A stretch of DNA of 64,000 nucleotides from Sipunculus nudus (taxonomy: Eukaryota; Annelida; Sipuncula; Golfingiida; Sipunculidae), in NCBI GenBank assembly GCA_026874595.1, contig CM049306.1, positions 48,050,019 through 48,114,018 on the forward strand. Reading direction: 5' to 3'. Made by a program: the position numbers and the translations under genes. Positions 12,647-26,474 of this stretch are shown here, piece by piece (positions within the stretch are counted from its first letter, which is position 1; the number at the start of each line of letters is the position of its first letter). The notes below the pieces were generated by a model. That model saw nothing but the letters and a program-made list of their open reading frames with translations, searched no databases and was not told the DNA's origin.

Positions 12647-15600
12647 ATTATAACACCAGTTTGATAAATCATGACTTCATAATTAAATCGCCATATTCCA
12701 TCAGATTTATAACGTTTACTATTAATATCGAAACAAGGTAAATAAAAATCCCAACCTCTCAGGTTCAAATATTTGTGCTGACAAAAAAGAAATGACATCA
12801 ACAAGATGAACCTGGGCAGCTGAGGTTGTTATTTTAACCTCGGTCTCTCTGAGTTTGTTTTACCAAGTCGGAAATAAAGATCTAAAAATAATGCCAGGGT
12901 CACACTGATCTGTTTATTTATATTGAAATATGCAGCCGCTTTATGGATCATTTCTGGTACACCGTGACATCACGTGACAGGTATTCAATTGAGTAAGGTC
13001 AGCACAGATACCACCACAAATTACTCCTCTGCTTTATTTACCTCAGTGAAACTTGGCGGACTGTTTTCTTTGAAGCGTTCATGACAACGATGAATTCTTT
13101 ATTTTTATGGTCTATACAAATGCACGTTAAATAATAATTTTTTTTTGTATTTCCGCTATTTCTTAAACTGAAATTTTAAATTTTAAGTAAAAAATTACTT
13201 AATAAAAAATAAAGACAATAATGATACCTTACGATTGAGAATTAAATCTTATACATTTATACAAAAAACAGCATCCCAATTTTATTAATGATATTACAAT
13301 GTATTTAAATTTACCTTAAGCCATTCCGATATCTGACGTCTATTAAGGAAAGATAATCCCTCTAGCTTTCGATAGGAATAGACCAGAAAACACAATAAAA
13401 CAATAAATCAAACGCTTACAAGGACATGCGAGCCAGTGATCTTATAACTTCCGCATCTTGAAACAAGTCAACATAGCTTACGTGGTTTCTCTGTTTTGTC
13501 AACACTGGCTCATGTATTGTGTTTACTTACAGCTTGCAGATAAACCTCATATATCAGCCACAGTATCGTGATGAGAACATTTTTAACTGGAATGACCCAA
13601 AATCAATTAATATTCACCAAGAGTAAGCCCGATACTACATAAATTCTAAACAAAAAGTAGGTAAATCGATGCCTTTAAAATTTCTGCCTTTCCTTCTGTC
13701 ATACAATTGCAGGAGTCGTCAAATCCCCGTTGAAATGGAAAAGACATGATGGAAAAGAACCAGAGAAGAATTTCGGCCTCTAGGGATGAGAGACGAATAT
13801 AGCCTCAAACTGACTTGTAGCTGAAATTCATTCGTTTTTGTAAACTGATATCCCCTGAGGAAAAGAAAAACCGGTAAAACCTCGCAGGGTGTATTTTCCT
13901 GTCTACTTTATTCTATATTTCTTCTGGAACTGCGTGTTTATGTTTTCCTAACTATCACAAAGTGCTGCTATTAATCCCACGGGTATATTTGTTTCAATTT
14001 ATACAATAACAAATGTTTATAGACTGCTATGCCTTTTTCCTCTATCCAGTTTGGCAAATACTAAAATAATAAAAAATTTTTATTTGGTCATCTGTCCGAG
14101 TCATATAATTTCCGAGCTTCAATATTTTAAAAATTAATTTGGATGAATCCCGCTTGCAGCTATGGTTACAATACAATCATTTACAATAATTATGTATTTA
14201 CATTATGATATCAACCAGGTTAAGGGACTAAAATAAATCTTAGGTTGTCCAATGCGGGAAATGTGAGTCCAATCACCTACGAATTGCCTTATTCATAAGG
14301 AGTAATATATAGAAGTAATATATAAGAAATGATTTTCTTTTCAGTGAAGCTATGCGCTAACAGGTATATCATTCCGGTATATAGTCCCACACGTATTGAT
14401 TCAACTCTAATTATATATGTAAAACCCACACGGCTCGAGTCTATAGTGCATTAGGCTCACAGCCAGCTAAACCTTTTTGCTCGTTTTGTTGACTGTAAGA
14501 CTAGCTGTGAAGCGGTGAATCAAGCATTTCAATTTGCCCTCGGGCGCTGGATGGGACGTGTATACATTTTGTAAATATATCTTTATCTCACACTCATCAT
14601 ATACATTCAATTGAGCTTGTACTCTTTATCACAATGGTCGTGCGGATAACAGATTACGCTCGCGCAAACACACACACGTATTCAATATTTTCTGATTATC
14701 TTCCAGATTTCAGCTTATTCCTTTATGTTTATTCGTCCTGTTAACCACTTCATAACGTCCCTCAACTGTTTTTCGTATTTCACTGACAGACCATGTGATA
14801 AACTGGGAACAGAAGCCTCGCCCGTTGCAATACGACTTCAAAAGCATTGTTCATACCCCGGCTAGTTTAAAATGGGTTACATCAGCCAAGTATATGTCTT
14901 TGGAGTGCATTCGGGGCCACACTGACCGAGCCCTGGGATGACATCGACAGGCTGCGTCACCCTCACCAGGTGACGTCCCAGATATACTGCAAACATAGTA
15001 TCCTTGTTATACAATATATTATACAAGTAAAGGTAAAACGAAAAATTGAGCAGCTGTGCATGCTTGATAAACAATGGACAAGTGTTTTTGTTTCGTCACA
15101 TTAGCCATCGGGCAGCCGTATCGACCCTGGACTATTACGGCTTACCCTTAGGTCAATGTCATTAAGGCAATAGTCAAAGAGATCAATAATATATACAGAT
15201 CACCATAGTCCATAAACGAACGGCCTATACACAAGTCCACTCGTCTATGCTGCTTCATAACTAAATAAAGCCTGACTTGCGAAGAAAATATAAATGTTTT
15301 GTGTGCACGACATCATATAAATATATGGATGGATAAATATTTTTCTGCATGGTCTGTCCCAGCTGCGGCAGAACCAGTGTCTGGTCCAGTGCTTTCGTAT
15401 ACTTTCTATTTTGCCGGTGTGCAAATTTCCTGGGAAGGGCCACTGTGTGGTATATTGAAAACAACTCTCGGACAGAAAAGACATTGAATATTTATGGAGA
15501 GTCACACTAGGTGTTAATGCATCGGTTGGTCTTGACTCTCTCATAAAAGAGAAAGTGATATCATCTGATCCGTCACCAAAGTGACACACATGATCTGAAT

Positions 15601-18600
15601 ACCAAATTAAATATTTAGCGAATTAGGATTTATCCCCAAACAAGTGTCCATTAAATAATCCCTTTTTTCATCAGGTATATTCTTCAAGCAACAATGGTTA
15701 TGTCAGCATATGTTTTCAAGGTGTCGAACGTACGCTATGAAAACTTTTCACAGCTGATCTTTAACACACAATTAAGTGTCCAGCATCCAAGGCACAACAT
15801 AAGAAAAAAAATTCTTTCTTTCATATGTGTATACATGTGACGTCGCCTCAGAGTATTAAGCAAAGTATTTTTAAAACAAAATATTTTGTCATTGTTGTCA
15901 CTCATCCCGTCCATCCTTTACCTTTTACTCTGAGAGTAGGATATATCTAAAAATAATAAAACATAAGTATATAATTTCTTCCGGGAAGAATTATATAAAC
16001 AAAGTCTTAATCAACTTAGAAGTGGATCACCTTGACTTTTCAAGGTTAAAGAGCCATGACCTTTTAAAAATATATTGTGAGCACATGGATTGTTCGGAAA
16101 TTTGGTATGCTTATATGCCCTGATGAACTGTAATCTGTGCACCATGCGGGTGGCGCCATCTACAATATCTATATTTTTCTCGAATATTTATTGTTATTTA
16201 TTTTTATTTTTTGTCTTGTAAATAAGATATAAAAAAGTTGAACATCGGTATTTCATTTCTCCAGAGCAGATGTAGACCAAATACATCCATGTGAGTACAG
16301 GGGTTCTGTATACTGTTACCGCCATACAAACATTTCTTTGAACTGAGGGCGCTTGATAAGTCCTGATAAGATTCTTTTAAACAACCATATATACAAGCCA
16401 TTGGTGTCATATATATTCTGAATTGTTCATAGTTCCAACATTACAGCAAGAATAGTTTTATTGCCAGAAAGTCTTTATATTATTTTTTAATAAAATGAAT
16501 TGGGATTTTAAAGCATTCTTCACAAAATTAAAAAAAAAACTACAACACGTGCTGCTGTATTTTCTTCTTCCTAAATTTCCAGTTTACCAGATGTCTTAAC
16601 ACTATCCTGCGGGCTCACTACGGTTGTCTGGTGAAGCGGTTTTAGATAAACCCCGGTTCTGTTTATCCCGGCAACTTGAAACATCATTCATATAACCGGG
16701 GGTATAATGAAATTGGTTTAAGGCTACCCCCTTGCGTAACTTGAAATCAATTTCATACTATCTCCTATACGAGTTCAACATGTCTCTTAAAGATAGTTGT
16801 TGCTTTATGTTTATTTACAAATAATTATTTGTAATTTTTTCCTCTGGATTTCTCAAATTACGTCGATGTATATTTGGTTTTTATATGTCACAGTCACTTT
16901 TTTAAGCGTATGAATTTCAATACAATTAACAATAAAATAAACATTTTGCTACTTTAATTTTCATACAATCTTTATAGCTTTGAATCTTTTTCTGTTAAAG
17001 TTAGGCGTATTTTCCATTTAAATGCATCATTAGCCGAAATCATGAACAGTTTCATCAAAGTTTAAAGTCAGTGGGGGTAATCTGAACAGAGCGGGATAAC
17101 CTGGAATCAGGTTCTTGCTATCACTGGATTAATTTGAAATCGATATCAGATTATAGGGGGGGGGGGTGAAATGGGGGTGGCTCGAAATCTTTACACCAGT
17201 CTTCGTCAGCTTCTATGTTCCTTTGGGAACCAATTCACGCGCGCTGTCAATGCAATCTTCTCAAACCTAATTAGTAATTCTTCATTCACGTTTTCTCCGG
17301 AGTACTGGCACAAATGATATCCAGAGACTAGGCTTACAAAACAGTTTTTATTCAGGCGTCCTCGCAGTTCCCTTATTTGAACTGGTGCGTCAGACAAACT
17401 GGGTTCTGGACAGTATCTTGTCTGTATAATCAGGGGCCGATGACGCGCAGAGCCGAGTTACGTTCACATCAGTCAGCCACGATGAATACGCAGTAACATT
17501 ACTGCATCCTCTTCGGCCTGACTTACTGCAAGACTCTCTGGAACAGACACACCTTTCGTGGCAGTTCCACTTAATTGGAAATGAATACTTACCCAACCGC
17601 ATATTTAATGAAATGAATATACGCATTTTGTCAAATTAACGCAGTTACCCCAGTCAGATGCAAGATGCTCAATTCGGTTGATTTTTTTACGGATGAATTA
17701 TTCAGCTCTTTTGTATTATGAGCTGAATACATTTGAGACATGTTTATTAAAGCTAGTTGTATAGCCTATTGAGGAGGCAACTTCCAGTTTCTAAATGAAT
17801 TTAACGGTGATACTGAAATTTTAAGATCAAATACAAAAAGGGATTTTCACATGTATTTTTGTTAAATAAATATCGAACCTTTTGGTCCTTGAATACAATG
17901 CCATGCTAGAAACTGAGAAGAAATTCAACTGTTTATGACATGTCCTTTATCTTTTCCACGCTTCAATTTGTAATATTCTCTTAGCTTAGCATAAAGTATC
18001 TGTTATCGGTTTTGGTCCTGTTTACCAAGTTATACGATACCATGGCTGTTTCCATATTTAATTAACTGACCACGCATGTTATCAAATGGACGCAGGTAAC
18101 CCAGGACAAAAAAAAAACCCAGGTTATATCCGACCGGTACGAGCCTACATCATCCCGCTAGTTTGCATAACAGGCCAACCCATAGTGGAGAGGTCAAACT
18201 GTCAGGCACATTGAATATATACATACAGAGATAATTTTTAACATATTGTGCAATTAAAAGTTTAGTTAAAACCATCATTACTGATAACATTAGTGGTCGA
18301 AGACTTCTTAGTATATCAACAGAACAAAAAACAACATAAAAGTATTTTTATATATGCATGGAATGTAATCATAAACAAACAATTTTCTTTCAATTTGGTC
18401 CGTCTTCAAATGACCGGTGGTAGAATTCTGATACTTCGAAAAGCTTTTCCATATTATGATAATGATGCGATAGAAATGCCATAAACGATATAACAGAGTA
18501 TAGGTTAACATGTATATAAACACCCTTAAACAGACCGCTGATACATCATACACACATATATCATAAACATATATACTTACATGCATTCACCTTGACATTT

Positions 18601-18843
18601 AATTTCCCAGGCTGATATCACACAAACCAGACAGAGAAATACCAATTCTTCCGGAAAATTATGCAAAAACAGAGAGTGGCTGGTATATAGAAACAAACCT
18701 ATTTACGACAATTATATCGGTATATGTTTAATCTTTCTGCTGCCAGAATCATGGGGTATCGTCAGTATAGCTACAGTCATGGCTTACATTATGCTATTAA
18801 TCAAATACGCTGACTGTTTTATTATCCTTATTTGAACTCTCTC

Positions 18844-18844
<1 letters not shown>
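12645..18844. other. Gene-poor interval, nothing recognised
   Basis: Six kilobases of AT-rich sequence with only short open frames. Two overlapping minus-strand frames at 17206-17626 look slightly protein-like but match no family I know. A run of 11 G at about 17157-17167 is the only simple repeat of note. Confidence 0.45.
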
Positions 18845-18937
<93 letters not shown>

Positions 18938-18950
18938 TAGAGAGAGAGAG
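18845..18950. repeat. Compound microsatellite (TA)n(GA)n
   Basis: About 50 bases of AT repeat join about 50 bases of imperfect AG/GA repeat. Confidence 0.97.
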
Positions 18951-21460
18951 GCGTTGTCATCTCACAGGAATATTTACAATAGAATATAATACAAAAGAAG
19001 ATAATATAATTTAAATATTAAAAAATATAAAATGGTATAATACAGTATATAAACCGTAGGATAGTGTATAATCGTATATAATTACTTATATACTGATATG
19101 TATTAGAACCACTATTGTCTATTAAAGCCTCATCAGATATATCATTGTGTAACAGTATGTAACACTAGCAATTTTAAAAACTGGATAAACAATGGAATCC
19201 ATATAGATGGTGTGTTTTAGTTATATTATGTTATATATAATTTATTATATTTAGTTAAATTATATTATATTATATTATATCATGTTAGTATCGTCTACTG
19301 AATGTTAAAGCAGGCTGTTATTAGTAGACGACATGATTAGAGTCGCCACCTAGTCATTTGCTCTCGGGTTTTCAGCAGACGCCCGCGGGATCATAGCCGA
19401 GGACAGCAGGTTACGTTTATACCAGTAAAATCAGACCGCTGGCGGCAACGCAATCTGTTGATTTCCTTCATTGTTATTTTCAGTTGCTATGGAAACATGC
19501 GTCTCGTAAATCAATCCTTTGATCGTAGAGCAGAGGCCTTAACAAGGTTCAGTCGGGAAAGACATTAAAAATTGGTGTAGACAGGTCAAAAACATACGCT
19601 GTGTGTTTTAGATCACGGTGCATATCAGAATGTATGTGATTAACTGTCCTATATGTAACGTACGGCTACACTCTCATGCAATCCGACTAAATTATACCGT
19701 CTCTGATTAACTCAGCTCAGCAGACAACACTTCCTCCAGCCAGGACGGGCCGGGCATCACCTTCCTGGGTGCTGAGCGCTTAGTCTTGGTCATGTTGACT
19801 GTGTTTGTGTCACCAGGAAAACTAGAGTGTCTTTGTGACTGGTTGTTTATTCGTCTTGCCTGCCATTTGGTCTAAGTAATTGGTCATCGGACGGGTAAGA
19901 CCTATTAGCATGATTGAAGGTCCCCTGTGCCCCATGGTGCTCATAACTAAAACTCCCTGATCAATACCAGTCGTGCCCTTTGCGCCTTCGGTGTTCACAC
20001 GTCTACTATATTGTCCTAAATCACAAACTTGCATCATTTACGCAACAAATCTACAATAAAAAATTGATTCGTAAGCCTGACTTTTTTCTACCTTGTACTT
20101 TATATTATCAGTAGACTAACTGATATTTCAAAAGGTATTGGTACCCGCCTTCAAAAGAAGCTGTCACAATAAAGCTTTTTTGAGTTACTGGTCTTAGGCA
20201 GATAGGGGGTTATTCTATAAACACATCTGATGGCTATATTTGGCGCGATTCGTCGCTGATGTGGTTTCCAGACTCTTGACAAGGTTATCAAGATGTCATT
20301 TAAGGCCGTATGAATCCAGTAATGGAAAAGCCAGGCGAAGCCATTGTTAGATATTCAATCGGAAATCAAGGGTAATGTTGTGGAACTATCTCTCTGACTG
20401 AATCGATCTGGCCAATCTAGTACTCGGCCAAATGGGAACATAAAATTGAGCGTTAGCCGTGAATGAAATGCCCACGTCAATTGCTTTGTATATTGGGTGA
20501 ATGATGAAGGAGATCGCCCCTAAACCCCCAGGGTTTGAATTTTCCATGTGTTCAGCAACTTTGTGTCGAGCACTTCGGCAGATGTAGATCGCTGAAAATC
20601 ATTACTATTTGGTCTTTGTGGACTGTGGCCGCTGCCAGATTAGATACACACTTCTATCACCGACACGAGCACATCTACCTTGCAGTTTATATGTCACTCA
20701 TGGTTCAAGCACCACTTGCATTATTAAAAAACTCTAGCACGAAAAGGCATATTTTAAATTGCTTTTCGATTGGCCGACTTACCGACACGCACAGTTGACA
20801 TGAAACCATTATAGTAAGTGCAGTAAGCTAAAAAAAATTTTAGAACATACCGACGTCTGGCGTTAAGTAATAGTGTATTCATCGAAGTTCAATTTATTTA
20901 TTTTCTCAAATAGGATATTTTCACCTAAATTTTCCTGTAAACTTAAATTTATTAAGGGCGAGCTCCAATGTTTATTTAAAATATGTTCAATGTTAGGATT
21001 TTTTTAGCTGGTTGGAAATTTACAATTCGTTTATTGTTTAGGTTTGTTTCATCTATCATGGGGAAAAAGTGATCACATGTTCAGCTATCCAGGATTGCTT
21101 CGCATTTCTCACCACTTGAATTGCGAACAATATATAAACAATGTTTAAATATTCACTGTCATGTGCCGTCTTCAGACTAGGGTATAATCTGTCTGAGCTC
21201 AGAAACGACAGTCACAATTAACAATACATGTTGTAAAGGTTCCCAAACAAACAAAAGTTCAGTTATAAGGATTGTAATCGGTGGGAAATTGAATTTCTTT
21301 TTTTTTCAACAGATATAAGAAAAGTATAAGAAAGGAAGCGCGCCGTCCATATTAAACGCTGCTTTGTTGTATCCCAGAACAAGAAAACGTTTTATAAATC
21401 AAGTAGTCAATAGAAATATTTACCCACGCCAAAATTACCAGGATCCTTATAGTTTTGGTG
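18951..21460. other. Intergenic, nothing firmly recognised
   Basis: A small TTATA-type repeat lies at about 19255-19282. No supported gene. The upstream exons of the BK-beta-like gene could lie here, but no first membrane helix could be identified. Confidence 0.4.
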
Positions 21461-21719
21461 TGTGCTATGGAAGCGGAGGAAATATATGAATCAAAGCAGA
21501 AGGAATTGTGTGTCACGGTTCACAAACTCGATGGTTGCATCACAGGACAGCTCATTTCGCCAGGGTAAAGGCAGGTCCAATATTATTTTTTGTGTGACGA
21601 CAAAAATGATTCTGCTTCAAGCTAGATGCTAAAATGCATTGATAAGTTATTTAAATTACGTGATTCTTTTTATTCAGCAACACGTAGTCAGTAAACCACA
21701 ATCTTTTTCTTAGTGTGTT

Positions 21720-21722
<3 letters not shown>

Positions 21723-21752
<30 letters not shown>
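21723..21752. repeat. (GA)n microsatellite
   Basis: About 15 uninterrupted GA repeats. Confidence 0.95.
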
Positions 21753-21755
<3 letters not shown>

Positions 21756-22069
21756 AAAGTTAAATGTAGCTTTGTATCAGAACAACAAACAGAGACAGAC
21801 AGTGAGACACGGATCAGCGGTTTACATTGATTACCGTTGCGTGATGTCTGAGGACGTCCGCCGGGGGGACCCAGCAGGCGCAGTGCATATAGAGGTTTCC
21901 TAGCCACTTTCGAGTTTACCGTAGTGTACTGAGGCTAGCTTAGCTGTTTACAGTATACCCTTATATAGTGATACACATTAAACTTCGACCAGGAAATAAA
22001 TACATACACAAATTTAATTAACTCAAACATCGACGAAACGCTGTAATCCTATAATCTTACACAGGGAAT

Positions 22070-22245
22070 TAATACAGGGAAATCTGTGTAACAAGACCAC
22101 CGAAGGGACTGGCCAAAAGTGGTCTTAATTCACAGATGGTCTTATTAGGCCTATATAGGTCAGTTATAACCAACGTGATTGCATTCGGTTCACTCAAGGG
22201 TGGTCTCCATAGACAGGTGGTCTTTCAGACAGGTTCCCCTGTATA
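22070..22245. repeat. Possible degenerate MITE with GGTCTT/AAGACC boxes
   Basis: AAGACCACC, GTGGTCTTA, ATGGTCTTA and GGTGGTCTTT recur in opposite orientations within 150 bases, as in many short animal DNA-transposon remnants. The ends were not defined. Confidence 0.35.
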
Positions 22246-22605
22246 AATCTTTCTTTATATACCTAACCTCATTCATGCGGCGATGGACACCAGGTAAATC
22301 CATGAAAGGCCATACCTGGCTCTTGCATGGAATATTACGATAAACGTCAGAAAACCGTTTTTTAAATGTATTCTAACCTGTTCACATATATAGCAGCACT
22401 GTATGTTGATTGATATTTGAAATACAACGATGGGCAAATTTTGTACTTTCAAATAGGAACATATGGTGCATTATCGGAACACAAGAGAGTTGTATCAGAA
22501 ATCTTGAGTCAACTGGACCAGTTCATCCATGATAACTCAAAGCACCAGTTTAAATACTGTCTTCCGCAAGGTAGATAATAATAAGACTTTTTTCTTCTTT
22601 TCCAG

Positions 22606-23397
22606 TGTTCCTTCGATGTTTGTTTGCGGAGCCCAGCAGAAAATCAGGCTGCTGTCGACAAACACACTGACAGCTACCGTGCCAAGGGCAACTCTACCTT
22701 CAAATGTTTCTACAACTCAGAAAATCCCAGTGAGGTGATAGCATTAAAGAAGTACACTACGTACAACGTCATACACAGCATGCTATGGCCGTCCCTCATC
22801 ATATGCGTGTGTGGTATAATATTTGTGAAACTGGAAATGAAGCGACGTGGGCTCAAGTTCTGTTCAGACGGTACGCTAGATGGATCGGCATACAAAGACC
22901 CAAAAGCAACCATGGCGTCAGTAAATAATGGGAAACATATGGTAGTCGCAAAATACAAAATGAGCAAAGAACACGGAAATAATGTCGAATGCAAATTAAC
23001 CTCCCCAGCGTGCTCGCTTCTTAAACAAGAAAGCGGAAAAGCGTTGTCTAGTTCATTGTCTTCACTAGACCGCTTGGTGAAGACGAACGAACAGAAACGA
23101 TCACAGTTAGGAACAAAGCAGGCGCACGGGGGCAGCACTAATCATGTTCACAGGTTGTCACCTGAGGCTTGGAAAGGTGCCCTTGGAACTTCTAACCAGG
23201 CAGATGATAAGTCTAAAAACAAAGCTATCAGCACGGATTCTGAGCAAAAATTATTGGACGAAACAAGTCAACGATCTCCGCCCACCATTCCATCTATCAA
23301 AGTTCGGGCGCCCAATGAAAGAACATCCTCTACAGAGTCACGTGATTCACATAGATCAAGCCAGAGCGGATGCTTCCGCGCAGAAACACCCGTATGA
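22606..23397 (+). CDS. BK channel beta-subunit-like protein (KCNMB family), terminal exon
   Basis: This would be an auxiliary subunit of the plasma-membrane calcium-activated potassium (Slo1) channel. The exon follows a pyrimidine-rich acceptor ending TTTTCCAG at 22605. Read from TGT at 22606 it gives 263 codons to a stop. The order matches KCNMB proteins: an extracellular loop end with CSF at residue 1, Cys34 in FKCFYN, an N-glycosylation sequon NST (29-31), then a helix (about 55-76) containing HSMLWPS, close to the HSLFWP signature before the second membrane helix of BK beta subunits. After KLEMKRRG comes a polar, Ser/Lys-rich tail of about 180 residues, much longer than the short tails of vertebrate subunits. 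The first helix and most of the loop must be in upstream exons not found here. A distant arthropod TipE-like relative is the main alternative. Confidence 0.68.
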   Translation, partial: CSFDVCLRSPAENQAAVDKHTDSYRAKGNSTFKCFYNSENPSEVIALKKYTTYNVIHSMLWPSLIICVCGIIFVKLEMKRRGLKFCSDGTLDGSAYKDPKATMASVNNGKHMVVAKYKMSKEHGNNVECKLTSPACSLLKQESGKALSSSLSSLDRLVKTNEQKRSQLGTKQAHGGSTNHVHRLSPEAWKGALGTSNQADDKSKNKAISTDSEQKLLDETSQRSPPTIPSIKVRAPNERTSSTESRDSHRSSQSGCFRAETPV

Positions 23398-23946
23398 CGA
23401 CAGCACGAAGAGTATAATAGCTTCTGCGAAGCAGCTGTCTAAACGTCTTTGCGTTGCGTTGTCTGTAGACGCCCCATTTTACAACATGGAAACAAGCCTC
23501 GTTTTCATGCGGCGTCATGTCTGCACAGGCATCTATATCAACGTTTTATGTGATTAACTACCAAAGTGGGATCAGTTCCACGCGTACCCTGAATTTCAAC
23601 GAAAAATCCTATTTCTCATGTCATCGTGTTTTGAGTAACATAAGGCTTTGATTGTTGTCACCATATCCTTTCCTACGTGGCATGATTGCAAAGCCATGAC
23701 ACAATGAGAAAAAAGACATTCGGGTGCGAATTGGGACCTTCCAATGGGTAGTCAAGATCATATAGCCACATCCTTAACGTGTTCAATGAACATCCGCCAT
23801 CCTCTAAGGAACAACAAAAAACATTTGCCATAAGATTATGGACCAAGTGTACCCTATTTCTAAAAGAACATTTGTTCCTGTTAACGACTCAGAAGTACCA
23901 ATGGTTTAGAAGGGAAGCTTAGATTCTGTGTTTATATTTCCACTAA

Positions 23947-23952
23947 AATAAA
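23947..23952 (+). terminator. Candidate poly(A) signal of the BK-beta-like gene
   Basis: The first AATAAA after the stop codon at 23397 implies a 3' untranslated region of about 570 bases. Confidence 0.45.
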
Positions 23953-25120
23953 CATAGGAAATAACCCAAAAAAACAAAGTCTGATGTCTCGACCGACAAG
24001 AGGGCGTAACCGAAGAGGAAGAAAAGGGGGCTCGAGTGAAACGAGTGCCGTGTTTTTGCAACAGGTCGTTAAGGTTTGCTGACCTTTGATCAGATTCAAA
24101 ACTACTTTTTATTAGTTTTGTGGTATTGCAAATATTTTGCGTGAGAGGAAGGACATTTTAAAACAAATGTATAATATCTACGACAGGTATGTAACCATGA
24201 AAACTTGAATTTTCCAGTGTGCAAACGAGCTGTACACACAACGGCTGCTTCATTTTGTAATATATTTGTGTTCAATGTTTAACGTAAGTTGACAAATTAC
24301 ATATTATGCTAGTCAATTGTTAAAGGTTTATTGTTACAGTTAAAACAAGAAAGGAAGGATAACTCCACCTATACGTACCAATGTTCTGACAAAGTTTTAT
24401 CAAGAAAGATATTTTTTGTTCCTAAAATACTAAGATATAATTATTTAACAATGTCTAATATGGTATTTTCAGAACCGCAGTTGTTGAGATATAGAAAAAA
24501 TAGGTGATGAATACCGAGAGTTATGTATGTATGTACAATGTCCTGTGATAAAAAAAGGTTTATATACAAGTGGTCCCGAATAAAAGGTTTTTGGGAGACT
24601 ATACAACATAATAGTATATGACTTAGAGTTCCAGTAGTCAGTTTATTTCCAAGGTAACAGAAAATTGAGTAGAAGCAGTTTCCGACTAAAATGTAAAATT
24701 AAAAAAAAAAAAATATTACATCTTTACTTTTAAATGCTTATGGTAATTTAATAGATACATATAGCCTTATATTTATCACATGCCATCCCATGACCCTACA
24801 AAATATTTTATTGACAAAACCGCTATAATTGTTGTAAGCGCATTGTTGCCTGTAAATGCCTTTTGGCTCTCTTATAGTTAGAGGTGACATATTTCTTTAA
24901 CTTAATCTGGGACATATCATCTTATATAAATAAGTGCAAACAGTGATTGTGTTTATCAATTTCAGCGTTCGTGATATTCATAGTTTTGTATATAAATACC
25001 CAGAAATCGTCGTGTACAGTGCGCATGCCCTGATTTTAATGCTTGCAAGGACTCAATACAGGCTTAATACAGCTTACCGTGTACATATCATTTTGCCAAA
25101 ACACACACAACTACAAACGC
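23953..25120. other. Intergenic, nothing recognised
   Basis: AT-rich sequence 3' of the BK-beta-like gene, with no supported feature. Confidence 0.5.
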
Positions 25121-25427
25121 AAGGCAAAATACAAAAAAGGTATGGTTTCAGGCACTTTTTTTAAAAATCAGTGCTTGCGGGCGAATTTTTTTTATTTTCA
25201 CCGTATTTTGTATGTTTCGATAAAAATATCATATGATCAGGGAAAAGCATGATAAAATCAGATTTTTTTTGCGAAAAAGGTAAAAGCACTACATAACAAA
25301 AGAAATATTATCAAAATTGTATTATTTATCTTCTAAGAAATATAAATCAAAATCAAAATTGTTGATGCGGGGGGTTTAAATTGACGCAGGCGGTGCCTGA
25401 GAACCATACTTTCTTTGACCTAAATTA
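25121..25427. mobile_element. MITE copy 1 (about 307 bp)
   Basis: The left end reads GGTATGGTTTCAGGCAC and the right end reads GTGCCTGAGAACCATAC, its near-exact reverse complement. Flanking A-rich/T-rich stretches extend the similarity to TTAGG(T/C) on either side. The interior has no coding capacity. Copies of matching size and interior lie at 35978-36286 and, interrupted, at 47566-49762. A non-autonomous DNA transposon is the natural reading; the superfamily cannot be assigned. Confidence 0.8.
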
Positions 25428-26474
25428 AATAGAACATAACTGCATAATAAGCACATCAGCCCATCACTAAAGATTTTTAAGATGGTTCATAATTTAATAT
25501 CTGGAAATTGCCGAGCCTGCATCAGTCTTCTGTTTAATACTTACCAATATCAAACCTCTAAGTAAGCCTGTTTTTTCAGCTAAGTCATAAATATAAAATG
25601 TTATAAAGACGGGAGACTGATCCGATGGTCTCGACCCTTATGTCACGTGCCTGTGTTATACGAAGGGAACCGTTCTTACTGTTTAATTCGACAGGCTTTA
25701 GGGATTCAACTCGATTCATTTTCGATACTGAAAGACCTTCTGGGACCATTCGGGCTGCTGCGTTCCAAGAATTTCCTTCTAGTTTCATTCAATAAAACAC
25801 TATATTTCTCAGAATCTTTATATCTTAATTGATCATCCTTTCATGTGTGTCCAGGATGCGTTTGCCATATTTAAATTCGATGGGAAAAAAAAAAAGAAAA
25901 ATATACACCAGACAAGGCCATAGATAAATACTAATCCTATAATCTCGAAACAAACAAGAAAATTCTAAATTAGATACCAGTATACCCTGTGTGACAAATT
26001 GACAGGCCAAGACAACAGTAAACCATGCTTCCAAAGGAAAACTATACAAGGTCTGAAAGAAAACCAGACAAACCGAAATACGGCAATTGGTATCCAGAAC
26101 AGATCTATAAATTCTCGTCAAGATAGCAAATGAACAGCATGAGCAGATTGCGTTACACCGGGCACAGATAAGGCTCTACAGTAGCACATAAAAAGGCCCC
26201 AAAGCAGAACTAGCAAATATCCTGAGCTAGATATCTTCTAGATATCTATTTTCTAGATATCTATCACAGAAAAAAAAAATGAAAAGCATTGCCCCCTCCC
26301 CCTTTAACGGTAAAATATTTCATGGGCCTACTCTAGACCGCGTTTTCGAAGGAATATCTTATTTCCTGCGCGATACAAATGACCGCGTCGTCTAGCAGAT
26401 TAACATAAACGTTTCCATTCGTGAATTTAACGGGATTTTCAATGAAAATTGTGGGGTGACGTGTAATTCTTTAA
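25428..26474. other. Intergenic, nothing recognised
   Basis: Short palindromic TCTAGATATCTA-type units repeat three times at about 26229-26263. No other feature is supported. Confidence 0.5.

Noticed and set aside
17206-17626. Two overlapping minus-strand frames with protein-like stretches
   Set aside because: No recognisable family and the overlap would need a frameshift.
19822-20037. 71-codon minus-strand frame
   Set aside because: Unrecognised, and no acceptor or donor fits.
22710-23138. 142-codon minus-strand frame opposite the BK-beta-like exon
   Set aside because: Antisense shadow of the plus-strand exon, which has the recognisable family motifs.
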